Position numbers and translations under genes: made by a program. 64,000 bases of DNA from Agelas oroides (lineage: Eukaryota > Porifera > Demospongiae > Agelasida > Agelasidae). The stretch lies in contig OX422189.1 of assembly GCA_949130485.1 (NCBI GenBank), positions 8,093,620 to 8,157,619 of the forward strand, in the 5' to 3' direction. A model generated the notes under the pieces. That model saw only the letters and a program-made list of their open reading frames with translations. It was not told where the DNA came from and made no database searches. Shown one piece after another: positions 17,501 through 24,738 of this stretch; position 1 is the first letter of the stretch, and each line of letters begins with the position of its first letter.

Positions 17501-20059
17501 AACTAATCACAGAAGACAATGTAAGAGATCATCTAACAACCATATATCGTATAGCAGGAAATTTTCGAATGATGCAATTTTCGTATATTTTGAATGCTCG
17601 CTCCGTATTCGAAAATAAAAACTGCGAAAATTTGAACGGCACGGGCAGCTGCAGTGTGAGGTGCTAACAATGTCTCTGTACAGCTACTTTGCAGAGGCTT
17701 CGAAACGGAGGGACCTTCCCAATCCCAATGGATCGCTATCGGCATCAGTTAGCCCTGCCACGATAAAAGAAGCTAATGAAGCTGTAAAGAGTGTGACAAG
17801 TGAGGGAAAGAGCAAGCGGAGAGGGAGTTACGCTAAGACCACTACAAATTGGATAATAGTTTCCCATCCACCGCCCGCATGCCCTTCATGAGCCCGCCTA
17901 ATATTTTTATTATTGTAGTAATCTTCTATTATAGCGAATTATGACGTTATCTATTCAAAATTATTTACGGTCTAGTCCATGTGCTTGAGCAGTACTGTAC
18001 AGTACAGTGCTATTGCAGTGGAGGTTGTCTACTTTCTTTCGCTTTTTCGGGCCTTGCTGTGTGTAGCATGTACAGCTGTTGGAGGTTTGTATGTATACAA
18101 GACACTTAGTGACCATGTTTTAGTATTTTGTGGTTTGTATTTCCTTTACCACATCCGTAATGAATAATAAAAAAAACACCGCCTGCATGCTATTGCATCC
18201 TTAGCCAGGACGGGGAAACTATTATCCAATTTGTAGTGGCCTAAGTTCTCACCTGAGCAGGAAGCTGCAATCGGCAAGTATGCCTCTCTCACCATCGCTT
18301 CCACTGAGAAAGATGCCATCTTCGATTGAACCTGGGTATCATCTTTTTGTATGCTCGTGGAATATTAGCAATGGGCGTGTCCTACTTGGCCGGCCATTGA
18401 ACGTACGCGTGCAGTGGATCATGCGAAATTTAAAACTACGAAAATTTATTCTCAAGGTATTTTGGTCAATTATACGAAAATATGCACCAACGAAAATTTC
18501 CCGCTATACGGTAATCCTCAGATCTACATGAGCATTTGTGAGGGGGTCACCTGCTACTATCAACCATATTGAAACAGTTGTTCTGCCTAACAGACGATCT
18601 AGGATTATCAGTATATGTGGCTAGGTTTGAGAAATGTGACCATGCACTTCTCGCAAAATTTTACTTAGATGTACATGTATGATGTTTAACTAGATTCCTT
18701 TTGACACTTCACTAGCTGCTTTGTTTCCTGCGCTGAAGCAAACACATACATGTATGCAGATGATGGTTTCCAGATAATAGCAACTAGCTACGAACCATTT
18801 CCCATACTTGTTGGCTGTAAACTATTGTTACAAGGGCTTGTTAGTGCTGTCCACATACTCTGTGCAAGTGCATGGAAGATTTTATTTTGTTTCCTTGATG
18901 GTCTCATGCACTTGGTGCGAAGGAAGTTATGTCTGGAGTTCAAAGTTGGCCAGAAGGTAGGGGAAACCCCATACACATTGTAATAACCTGAGTTTACCGG
19001 ATGACTATTTATGACTTACGTATACTGAAGATTTACTTCATGCACAAAGTGGTCACTTTTCTCAAAGTGTATCAGATACAAGTATACCAAAACTTTAACT
19101 TCTCAAGCACTACATGTGGCAGTCCCGGGTAGAATTAGAACATTATTCCGTTGCGTATTTTGACCACGTTACCGCACTGTAGCGCAGAACTTCCATTAAG
19201 GGTGGGCCTCATACGCGCTACGTAGGCTTATCAGGTATTCATGCATCTGCGCATGCTATACTTCACCAAAGATTATTACAATGATGCTATGCGTAAACGG
19301 ATGTAGTTAATGCGGCATGCACGAGCTACACCATGCTGATGGTGACATGATGCAAAACTTCGGTAAATCCGGAAACACTTGAAAAAGCGCCCAAAATGTA
19401 GGTGCTCCATCCATGGGCACTCTTTTGCAAAACTACAGTAAAACCATATAACTGTTTTTAAGCTCTCATGCATGGTGGTTAGGGTGCCGAAAACTAGTGG
19501 CTTTGATGATGATGACATTATGCATATGATAAAATGTACCCTGTCCTTTCCTCTTTTGCAGTATAAGGAAGCTTGGCTACATCCTTACATACTCACCAAA
19601 TGGCCCTGGATTCAGCTCTATATCTCCACTCATCAGTAGCAGTAGAACAACCACTGCCCCCACAACAACCTTCCCTACACCTGAGGGAATGCTGAGAACT
19701 GGGCTGCAGGAAACATGGCAGACACTGGGATGGGACGATGAGCATGACAGACACCAAATGTTTGACTTCAGTACTCCATTCTGGAGTACCATGGCTGGCA
19801 GTATGTTGTTGAGGGATGGTAGCATCAGAGGGGTGTGTTTGAAAGTTGTGTGATGTGGGTAGATACAACACTGGTCCACAGGGTTCATGTGGTCCCTACT
19901 AGCTACTTGCATATGTTCAGCTACCATCACCAACATTGATAGCATGAAAATGCACACAGCCAGAAGAATGGCATGGTCAGGAGTTACATGTACATGATCC
20001 AGTTGGTACAGGAACCGAGGGTTAATGAAGTGAGGTTGTAACCTTCGAAAGGATCTCAT
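2370..20059 (-). CDS. Ten-exon gene: 2A leader, Death domain, CARD-like domain, ZU5 domain protein
   Basis: Seen: ten minus-strand exons (20059-19597, 14733-14437, 14034-13925, 11740-11440, 10179-9475, 4636-4544, 3860-3768, 3664-2913, 2846-2706, 2597-2370). Each intron starts GT and ends AG, and phase is continuous at all nine junctions, giving 3183 nt or 1060 residues plus stop. Order of parts: hydrophobic leader with a 2A motif (1-153), Death domain (about 157-247), Pro-rich linker (254-290), CARD-like bundle (291-390), second helical region (391-625), duplicated repeat exons (626-687), ZU5 (about 700-800), poly-Q (863-887), conserved-looking tail (939-1060). Known: Death and CARD folds mediate homotypic assembly in apoptosis and innate immunity, and ZU5 occurs with Death domains in UNC5, ankyrin and PIDD proteins. 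Inference: a sponge-type immune or cell-death adaptor. No NACHT, kinase or caspase domain was found. The last exon may splice onward at 2435 instead of reading to the stop. Confidence 0.72.
2706..2846 (-). CDS. Exon 9
   Basis: A 141-nt phase 0-0 exon between acceptor CTTCATACAG and donor AAA|GTAAGT. It codes for 47 residues ending GEVGGWKISPFYNPK. This reads as the tail region that follows ZU5 in sponge proteins of this type, judged from memory of the family and not from a search. The strong donor and open frame support a real exon. Confidence 0.72.
2913..3664 (-). CDS. Exon 8: ZU5 domain plus poly-Q segment
   Basis: A 752-nt exon that starts in phase 1 after GACTACAG and ends ACT|GTAAGC. 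The ZU5 domain is recognised by EAVKLNFEGYGFKLCVPKNS, then a block reading VYWISSPHKFMKPITVEIQH and a Ser/Phe-rich strand (YGSLSLSHFSG). ZU5 is a beta-sandwich seen in UNC5, ankyrin and PIDD, where it controls Death-domain exposure or carries autoprocessing sites. I do not see the PIDD-type HFS dipeptide cleavage context with certainty. An HFSG does occur in the last strand, which is worth noting because PIDD and UNC5CL self-cleave at HF|S. Two Gln runs follow at 3066-3140. Confidence 0.78.
3066..3140 (-). repeat. CAG-type poly-Gln tracts in exon 8
   Basis: Two runs of six and eight glutamines are separated by a short Ser/Glu spacer. A duplicated QAIDS motif precedes each run. On the plus strand this is seen as CTG/TTG triplets. 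Length is likely to vary among alleles. Confidence 0.85.
3768..3860 (-). CDS. Exon 7, tandem duplicate of exon 6
   Basis: A 93-nt symmetric phase 1-1 exon (acceptor TGCCCCAG, donor GAGCAAG|GTACCT) coding KVEVKHQSIQTKTIEIKDQQ and then VQTETIAQEQ. It holds two copies of a 12-residue unit. It has the same length, phase and ending (AQEQ) as exon 6, so it arose by exon duplication. Confidence 0.75.
4544..4636 (-). CDS. Exon 6, tandem duplicate of exon 7
   Basis: A 93-nt symmetric phase 1-1 exon (acceptor TTGTCCCAG, donor GAGCAAG|GTATGT) coding KVKVKDQNMQTETVEIKHQH and then VQAKTRAQEQ. Alternating hydrophobic and charged residues with regular Gln suggest an extended beta-like or coiled linker. Because it is symmetric it can be skipped or included without a frameshift, so alternative splicing is plausible. 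Confidence 0.75.
4800..5867. other. Intron 5, proximal part: nothing recognised
   Basis: The longest frame (5417-5764, plus) has no recognisable motif and no coding character. I see no repeat with clear ends here. Confidence 0.4.
5868..6244. mobile_element. TIR element, TAC-GTA / AATTTTCG-ended family
   Basis: The left end TACCGCAGATTAGGAAATTT is matched in inverted form by the right end (AAATTTCCAATCTACGGTA). The element is 377 bp and has no ORF. The TA at each edge fits a TA target, as in Tc1/mariner-type elements. Related ends occur at 14.1, 15.0, 17.5 and 28.3 kb. Confidence 0.6.
6534..7001 (+). CDS. Possible exon or transposon-derived ORF with duplicated LLxAAxExxED motif
   Basis: An open frame, possibly entered through a splice acceptor at TGCTTTGGTAG (about 6601). 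It codes DSVLLAAIEQFED followed by NRLLIAALEKYED, an imperfect repeat of one amphipathic helix, then an acidic/Lys-rich stretch. The 3' half looks like non-coding readthrough. Similar short helix motifs occur at the N termini of sponge transposon proteins, but I cannot assign a family. It lies in intron 5 of the minus-strand gene. Confidence 0.3.
   Translation: MHHCDATDPTCGIFIFSVTALVVWMFLNEATIDSVLLAAIEQFEDQTTNRLLIAALEKYEDSGTTQKEDVKKTPAKTLPSTLTKHCMFTICIFVVNDHNKQIGNVKVENIKLNISSQVCSITQNIESYACFQEKYYKVCIARAVVNESVSLCVIV
7091..7200. repeat. Foldback of about 110 bp
   Basis: Outer arms of about 20 nt (ATATAACCCACCTAGATACG against CGTATCTAGGTGGATTATAT) and inner arms (TTGATGGTTAAAACACTA against its complement) flank a short loop. 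No ORF. A MITE or a strong hairpin. Confidence 0.75.
7297..7765 (+). repeat. Dispersed repeat, direct copy of 27858-28323
   Basis: Both copies carry AAAATGGCGTATAGC near the start, TTTGAATCGTTGTAATAGC in the middle and a palindromic end ATGGCGTACTACCGTACGCC. The 28 kb copy lies inside the 4 kb Harbinger-like element. Confidence 0.75.
8522..8707 (+). CDS. Cys-rich C-terminal fragment of an element-encoded protein
   Basis: The frame codes three CxxC pairs (CLKC, CIHC, CKEC) plus CC in about 60 residues before a stop, a zinc-ribbon-like spacing. Its place inside TIR element A suggests it is the tail of an element-encoded protein. The upstream frame (8221-8454) is in another phase and unrecognised. 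It has no convincing start of its own. Confidence 0.35.
   Translation: MDLPDCLKCVEIRSHCCFDEIERLYYSAYPEDMLCIHCGDTENLVTDLEEGAFPYCKECES
8959..9022 (+). repeat. Two-copy tandem repeat, about 32 bp
   Basis: TTTCCTGGCTGTTACATCAT and its following T-rich stretch occur twice in a row inside TIR element A. Confidence 0.8.
9475..10179 (-). CDS. Exon 5: helical domain
   Basis: A 705-nt exon, phase 1-1 (acceptor TTACTCACAG, donor CCAG|GTATGT). The region RRIICCFTIALDRITEILET through ALLQQYHDRYP reads as an all-helical module with NTGLLEDIIERFDIKEAQAL near its end. This resembles the helical segment next to Death/CARD domains in sponge NLR-like and adaptor proteins (inference from pattern, not a search). 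A Lys/Arg-rich stretch (DLTRRKRLRLE) follows. RDMPDP and RDMADP recur about 60 residues apart. Confidence 0.72.
11060..11093 (+). repeat. (CATA)n microsatellite
   Basis: About eight CATA units in intron 4 of the minus-strand gene. Confidence 0.95.
11440..11740 (-). CDS. Exon 4: CARD-like domain
   Basis: A 301-nt exon with acceptor ACCCTTTAG and donor CTACC|GTAAGTG. It codes DPLYSPELKVFQLYFNKLVE, then a helical bundle with LISPEVRDETMKITG and SKLLAAVKDQIMTNPSVLHK. The Asp-Pro-Leu opening, the I-S-P-E-V turn and the run of amphipathic helices are typical of the CARD-like Death-fold module found in sponge multi-domain proteins. CARDs bind other CARDs in signalling complexes. An earlier reading with the acceptor at TTTTTCAG would drop 12 residues. 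The longer form is preferred because the opening motif is then complete. Confidence 0.75.
12110..12270 (+). repeat. Dispersed repeat shared with about 39110-39255
   Basis: Both copies share AAAATGTTTTGAAC, TTGACTTGGTTCAC-like and AGACCGTTTTT blocks in the same order and orientation. Non-coding. Confidence 0.65.
13710..13860 (+). CDS. Possible lone exon with Alba-like residue pattern, antisense inside intron 3
   Basis: A 151-nt open segment lies between a strong acceptor (TTTTCTTCCAG) and a consensus donor (CAAG|GTATGC). It codes AIQALGITKILATLLTLTEI in its middle, followed by a beta-like VDRILHIST. This matches the order of landmarks in eukaryotic Alba-like proteins (xLSALGxAIxxxVTVxEIL then xxKIxTST). 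I found neither an upstream exon with the RNA-binding N-terminal strand nor a downstream one. It may be a captured, degenerate or retroposed fragment. Confidence 0.35.
13925..14034 (-). CDS. Exon 3: Pro-rich linker
   Basis: A 110-nt exon (acceptor ATTTCTCCAG, donor ACACACAG|GTATAG). Only one frame is open and it matches the flanking phases (1 to 0). It codes a Pro/Ser/Thr-rich linker (TSTPPYPF and further) between the Death and CARD-like domains. Confidence 0.65.
14134..14358. mobile_element. Palindromic TIR element, 225 bp
   Basis: Arms of about 52 nt start TGTATGCGCAAGCCAAAGTG and include GATCGGGAAATTTTCGC, with the exact complement at the right edge. It lies in intron 2 just beyond the proposed exon 2 donor, and open-frame readthrough from exon 2 runs into it. 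It shares the GGGAAATTTTCG core with the 5.9 and 17.5 kb elements. Confidence 0.75.
14437..14733 (-). CDS. Exon 2: Death domain
   Basis: A 297-nt exon, acceptor TTCTTTCTCAG, proposed donor GAAG|GTAGCC. The split Gly codon joins exon 1 in frame. It codes SSDDLGCVLGEILDVSQDWY, then DLGLKLKVGIGTLDNIRADF, then LREMLKAWL and WRSLIDALRS. The pattern of six amphipathic helices with the W-x-x-L-G-x-x-L-x-(V/I) core and the L-x-x-M-L-x-x-W-L helix is a clear Death domain. The exon end is the weakest call: the frame stays open downstream through a Pro-rich stretch, so a longer isoform is possible. Confidence 0.8.
15036..15561. mobile_element. TIR element, 526 bp
   Basis: The left end TACCGTATGACTGAAAAATT plus TGGCGG is mirrored by CCGCCAAATATTTCAGCCATAGGGTA at the right, with TA at both edges. 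A 61-residue frame inside (15217-15402) is not recognised. Confidence 0.65.
16619..16965 (+). repeat. Minisatellite of TGTGAGGCTCACTCAC units
   Basis: Irregular 20-30 bp units, each with the near-palindrome GTGAGGCTCAC and a variable AT-rich spacer (TTACATTAC, TTACACTAC and others). A second array is at 17218-17392, and inverted arrays are at 62938-63290. One Mutator-like miniature element is inserted at 16705-16793. Confidence 0.85.
16705..16793. mobile_element. Mutator-like miniature palindrome with perfect 9-bp target duplication
   Basis: Starts TAGCCTCGTTCCCC and ends GGGAACGAGGCTA, with inner arms CAGCTTTCTGTCGCTT against the complement. ACTGTGAGG flanks both sides (16696-16704 and 16794-16802). 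Because the target is a satellite unit, check that the flanks are a duplication and not two satellite copies. Other family members show the same 9-bp length. Confidence 0.8.
17670..18329 (+). pseudogene. Transposase-like N-terminal ORF, disrupted by insertion
   Basis: ATG at 17670 begins MSLYSYFAEASKRRDLPNPN, followed by GSLSASVSPATIKEANEAV and a basic KRRGSYAK. This is the N-terminal signature (SYF..., LPxPxGxLSxSxxxxxIxxAN, basic patch, then FSPEQEAAIGKYA) of transposon proteins common in sponges and cnidarians. Element B splits the frame between GSYAK and FSPEQ. The second half resumes at 18245 and stops at 18329 (CAIFD-like end), so the copy is also truncated downstream. It was an N-terminal fragment before or after the insertion. 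Confidence 0.6.
17837..18241. mobile_element. PIF/Harbinger-like TIR element B
   Basis: TIRs GACCACTACAAATTGGATAA and continuing, mirrored to GTGGCC at 18241. Target duplication TAA at 17834-17836 and 18242-18244. CCGCCCGCATGC inside the left end and CCGCCTGCATGC inside the right end. No ORF. It sits within the 17545-18513 element. Confidence 0.8.
18530..19560. other. Intron 1, distal part: nothing recognised
   Basis: The short frames here have no motif, and no repeat with clear ends was noticed. Confidence 0.4.
19597..20059 (-). CDS. Exon 1: membrane/leader region ending in a 2A motif
   Basis: ATG at 20059 opens 154 codons. A first hydrophobic segment spans about residues 30-47 (AILLAVCIFMLSMLVMVA). 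A second, GKVVVGAVVVLLLLM, at about 129-143, runs straight into SGDIELNPGP (144-153). The donor is CCATTTG|GTGAGT and is phase 1, matching exon 2. An internal start (for example Met90) would give a shorter leader like the 2A leaders known from sea-urchin NLR proteins. No TATA box was noticed upstream. The middle of the exon (Cys/His/Pro-rich) resembles nothing I know. Confidence 0.68.
19601..19630 (-). other. 2A (StopGo) ribosome-skipping motif
   Basis: The ten codons SGDIELNPGP match the strict 2A core D(V/I)ExNPGP. In known 2As the bond between the last Gly and Pro is not made, and translation continues from Pro. The preceding Leu-rich stretch fits the helix expected in the exit tunnel. The skip point would be Gly152/Pro153. 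Confidence 0.85.
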
Positions 20060-20700
20060 TGTGTTTTCTGGTGCTCAACACTTACTGGAATCTGGAGAGA
20101 GGAGGTGGAGTGAACAGTAAACTATTTGAAGGAGGCGGCTTTCATTTAATTGAATTACAAAATCAACAAAGAACAAGTTCAGTCGGGAGTGAGCTGCGCC
20201 AATGCACTTGCTATAAAATAATAGCCCACAATAGCAACCACAGCCGCATAGCTGTATCTAAATCACTGTGAAGAGTGTATTACATTAATTTTTTTAGTGT
20301 CTTGAATGGCCTTCTTTCCACTATCCTCAAGCTACATGAAAGCTGTGGTCCTAAGCTTTCGCTCCACCTACTTTCAGGAGGCAGGCATGCTATAAACTTA
20401 CATATGTTGTAACATAAGTGTAGCTAGCAATGAGACACAGGAGACAGCTGCCTCCTCGTTTTTACTGCGGCTCCTGGCCATAAGTATTTAGTACATGCGT
20501 GGCATGTTACACAGCTTCATTGTTGTGAAAGACAATTACTTAAGGGACACTACCAGTAACTGCAAATCGTCATTCCCCACAAATGACAGAATGCTAGATT
20601 CCCCCCTGGACATGCATAATGGTCCACAGTGACCCCCAGACAAAAATAAAAACCTGAATGACCCCTGAACAGAAAGAGAAAATCGTACAAAGTGGATTTG
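20060..20700. other. Upstream flank of the Death/ZU5 gene, nothing recognised
   Basis: It probably holds the promoter and 5' UTR of the minus-strand gene, but no TATA box or other element could be assigned. Confidence 0.35.
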
Positions 20701-20709
20701 ACACTTGGT

Positions 20710-20736
20710 TAGCCTTGGGACCCCCCCCCCCCCCCT

Positions 20737-20769
<33 letters not shown>

Positions 20770-21187
20770 TTTTACCTTCCGTTTGCATTTACAATAATAC
20801 ACGGGAGTGGAAGGCCGGCAAAAAACGGGGAAGGCCTGGGAGCATTCATCACGTGAGCGGATGCGAGGTGGACATAGGGGGGGAGGGGCTGATATTCAAA
20901 TATATGAGTACTAAACTTGAAAGCGAGTTTCTTGCTGGTCAAGATGAGTAGTTTCCATCACGCTAAGGTCTGGAGTCTGAAACACAGTAGAGCACTCGAA
21001 CGGAGGATCCTGTGCGTGGTTTTGGCAGTTGGACCCCTCCCCCCCTACATCCACCTCGCGTCCACCTGACATCATTCACGTGATGAATGCTCCCAGGCCT
21101 TCCCCGTTTCTCGCCGGCCTACCGCTCCCATGTATTATTGTGAACGCAAACGGAAGGTAAAACGGGGGAGGCCTGGGAACGAGGCTA
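20710..21187. mobile_element. Large Mutator-like palindromic element with 9-bp target duplication
   Basis: TAGCC start and GAGGCTA end, flanked by ACACTTGGT (20701-20709 and 21188-21196). The internal inverted arms, about 120 nt each (roughly 20768-20890 and 21040-21165), share CGTTTTACCTTCCGTTTGC and GGGAGCATTCATCACGTGA. A long C run occupies the left arm edge. The element has no convincing ORF. Confidence 0.8.
20721..20768 (+). repeat. Poly-C tract
   Basis: About 46 C in two runs split only by TT. The opposite G-rich strand could form G-quadruplexes. Length is likely unreliable in any assembly. Confidence 0.9.
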
Positions 21188-21199
21188 ACACTTGGTATA

Positions 21200-21999
21200 A
21201 AACAGTGCAAAATAATAACCAAAATTTTGCTACATGCTTCACACGTGCATCTCCTTGCCTCCTCATTCTGAAAATCTTAGCTAACTCCTGAACATAGCAT
21301 CTAGTCACAGACTTATGTTTTTTGGGGAGAGTTTTATTACCAATTTCTATTTCTATTCCTGTAATGTAGCAATAGGTGTCTCTGCATGTAGAGTTAACCA
21401 AGGGGAGCATATTAATACGTGTTACCTAATTATCTCGATCAAAGAGAAGGATGCATTTAGTCCGCTAGACAAAGATGAAGTACATGTAATACTTATACAT
21501 GTAGATATTAGCCAAGGATGATTGTGGGTACATGCATAGTTGTTACCTAATCTCATGATATAATTCACCTTCGTACTGACTATAGCTGGAATAGAAATTC
21601 ACAATACAGTACACTCCCACATTCTGACGTGCATTTGAAAATTAACAGAAATTTCAGTGGAACTTTAAAAAAATGCGCAATTTTGAAATGAAAGTACCAG
21701 TAGTTATGCTCCCGACTTTACGGTAATAACACCCCACAAAAATGACATAATTAAGCTGCAGAACACCTATAAGCTTATATCCACAAGTTAGTTCAGCAAC
21801 AGTTCTAGTTTAGCTCCAGGCCTAGCTCCACATGTGCAATCACAGCACAGAGACGACAAGGATGGTTTTCCTTTCATGGTAGCTCATCACTAAGACAAAG
21901 GCTCAAATTTACCTATAGATATATTCCCAGCATCTGGTTTCCATGGTACATGTATGTATTACATCATATTAGAAGTCAAACACCAAGCATGAGGGTCAG
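21200..21999. other. No gene recognised
   Basis: Two frames of 60-90 codons lack motifs. Nothing else was noted. Confidence 0.4.
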
Positions 22000-22760
22000 T
22001 ACTGGTCCATTAGTATCATAAAATCGGTATAACAGGCACCCATGAGTATAGGCATGTATTTTGGTTACAATCACCACAATGTTCATAAGCACCCACAGGT
22101 GCCCCATTTAAATAGGCTCCTGTTACCACGCAGACAAGTGAAACTGCTGATTTGGCTTTTTGAAAGTAGGACCTAACTTCTGCCAGTATATATTTCCAAA
22201 TGTAAGCAAGCTGCATGTATTGAAACAGGATAAAAACTAGCTTACACATGTAGGCGAGGCCTCTTGATAAAACAAATCCAGGAATTAGAAGAAACTCTCA
22301 GGGATCTGTTAGTTCCATGCGTTTTACTTTGGTAGGTGGGGTTGGCAATGATCGATCGAGTGCAGACTGTACCTTGGGTTCAAGAAAAGCTACAGTCATG
22401 GGACAAGAATTAGCAGGTAGAGAAACTCTAGGCCTAATAAATATCTCTCAGCTCGTATGTTCCCCTACAACTGTACCATACTCACAAGTAGTTAAGCATG
22501 TTTCGATGATAAGCGCACATTTGTTATTAAGTGCTGGTTTACATGTGGTCACCGCATAATTCTAAACAAAAGCACACACTGAATGCGTGTCACTGTTAGG
22601 CGGTCACTTCCTTCCTGTGGAGATATAAGCATATGTGCTTAACAACGCATGAGTATGGTACCTTACCATAATGTGTTTATTAGCATTGCATGAATATAAG
22701 CACCCCATGAATATAAGCACCCCATGATTATAAGCACCAATTCGGACTGCTAATTTCGAA
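22000..22760. repeat. Degenerate relatives of the 28.3-28.9 kb repeat
   Basis: Recurring words such as AAGCACCC, TATAAGCACC and GGCACCCATGA are the complement of words in the 28341-28916 element (GGGTGCTTAT, GTGCCTAT). These look like decayed inverted copies. ATAAGCACCCCATGA also repeats in tandem near 22695-22735. Confidence 0.5.
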
Positions 22761-22839
22761 AAGGGATCATCTTACATGTAGTTCACATAGTTCCATGAGG
22801 TACACAAGGGAATTCCTTGTGCCCAACACCCAGGCTTGT

Positions 22840-23225
22840 TAATTAAGTTAAAACCCTTTATACCCTATACTGCACTTTTGGTTACATCATACTGCGCACT
22901 GCGCAGAAAAGATAGTCTCTGTGTGCTTGCATGTGGGTTCTGCGTCAGCAGAAACGGTGAAACAGGGGAAGGTGGGTGGTATGATGCGCAGGGTGCTGTG
23001 CGCATGGCAGCTGCTAGGCTTTGCTGTAAAAAGGCCATGGTTGGCACCGGATGGGCCAATTCTCGCCGTGGCTGCATGAACTGGCATAGAAAACGCTACT
23101 CTCACCTCGTAGGAGGTTCATTTCTGGCAGGGAAAGCTCTTTGGGCTCTGAGCAGGAGTTTGCCAACCGAGTGCTGACTATTGCATTGTCGTTAATGAGT
23201 GGGCGTGGTTAAGGTCACGAGTCTG
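22840..23225 (+). repeat. Dispersed repeat, partner of 1745-2235
   Basis: The frame 22836-23177 shares MAAARLCC...VGTGWANS with the minus-strand copy near 2 kb. No domain recognised, so treated as a repeat. Confidence 0.55.
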
Positions 23226-24032
23226 CTTATTAAGTCTGAAAGTACATTTGGGTTCAGTTTTGGAGACAGCTCAGACAGGACTGAAGATATTGTGCTTTAA
23301 TGGTATGTGCATGCTAAGTGAAAAAATTTAGAAGTTAAAGGAACTTAATTAACTAATTGTTCAAGCATGTAACCACATGCAGGTAGTCTGGACTCCAGAC
23401 ATATGTTGCTTACAATACAGGTTTTAACCCAGACTGCTTTTGTGACCCACACCTTCATCCTACATAGCTTTTGTTACTTACCAGGGTATTAAAGCACAAT
23501 TTTAGTGTAACGTAAGCAGTAAAGGCTTGAGACATAAGGCTATATAGTGCAACAAGTAAAATGTACAGTGGAACCCCCTCCCTACGGATACCCCTGAAAA
23601 GCTGCCATCTACAATATTGTGGACACTTCATTTGGTCCCAAATGCATTTACATAAGTTTGTGTACAATCAAAACCCCTGAAATGCGGAAACCCCAGTATT
23701 CCGTAAAGCAGACAAGTTCCCCAGTCCCAACAGTGCCTGAACTGTACAAAATTCACTCGACATTTTTGTAAGATTCAAAGACCAGGCATTATATTAGCAT
23801 TGTCGCTCATTGTGCTAACCTTTCTCAACATTGTAAGGCAATGGAGAGGTCTGAAAATGCAGTCTCATTATGCTGAACAGCCGAGTACACATTACCATGC
23901 ATACTGGAAGTATACCGGAAGCCCTTGAAATACAGATACCTCCATGTTACTGACATGCAGCCTTGGTCCCAATGGTATCTGCTTTAGAGGGTTCCACTGT
24001 AGTGCTAAACTGGACCACGCATGGTATACATG

Positions 24033-24092
24033 TAGCCTCGTTCCCAGGCTCTCTCCTCAAAAAAATTAGGGGAGGAGAGAGCCTGGGAACAT
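24033..24092. mobile_element. Miniature palindrome, TAGCCTCG family, right end lost
   Basis: TAGCCTCGTTCCCAGGCTCT with arms around a GGGGAGGAGAGAG loop, ending GAGAGCCTGGGAAC without the GAGGCTA terminus. Confidence 0.75.
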
Positions 24093-24566
24093 CCACTGGA
24101 AAAACTTGTCAACTTCCGGCACCAGGCTCTGGCAGTACCAATCAGACTGTAGAACGAAATCACGTTTACCTGTGACAATTTGTCCACTCAGCAAGAAATT
24201 GTCAACTTGAGAAAGAACTTAAAAGCACAGACTACACCTCAAAGTTGGTGAATAACAGTTTTCGGATGTGCAGAAGGGGCATAAGTCCACCAGAATCTAA
24301 GATTGAAGTTCACTATAGTTGGTGTGCAGGAATGGCTCACTCACCATACTTTGCAGCTTTGAGTTTACATGTACAAAGTATGTCACGGAACTCAACAGAA
24401 CTGCGGATGCCTCAAGGACGAAGAGCGATTAGCTTGCGCTGCTACCAGGTATAATACCGATACTACATGGCAGCTTACTGAATCACATGACAAAAACTGG
24501 GAGTGTCCTGCATTGATCACATGAATGATGACGTGCCAGAAGTCGACATGCAGCTTTTCTTGCAAA

Positions 24567-24616
24567 TGTTACCAGGCTCTCTCCTGTTTTTGAGAGAGAG
24601 CCTTGGAACGAGGCTA
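24567..24616. mobile_element. Miniature palindrome, TAGCCTCG family, left end lost
   Basis: CCAGGCTCTCTCCTGTTTTT and then GAGAGAGAGCCTTGGAACGAGGCTA. The left TAGCCTCG is missing. Confidence 0.75.
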
Positions 24617-24738
24617 GGTATACCTGTAGCAGTTAGCAGTGCCTTAACTATGTACGTAGTGTCAATAGCTTTGTGTATCACCCTCGGGCCTGGGCGAGGC
24701 AGAAAGTGTCAACTTGTGCTTGCAGAAACCATGTGTGC

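Larger units (their letters stand above)
17545..18513 (+). mobile_element. TIR element carrying a transposase-like ORF, interrupted by element B
   Basis: The left end TATCGTATAGCAGGAAATTT and the right end GAAAATTTCCCGCTATACGGTA are inverted repeats with TA edges. Inside is the start of a protein-coding frame (17670) that is broken by the 405-bp element B. Without the insertion the element would be about 560 bp. Confidence 0.7.

Noticed and set aside
20594-20951. Poly-Gly and poly-Pro containing frames
   Set aside because: They are translations of the poly-C/poly-G tract within a transposable element.
22836-23177. Candidate gene sharing a motif with the minus frame at 1882-2196
   Set aside because: Similarity extends into non-coding DNA on both sides; best explained by a dispersed repeat.
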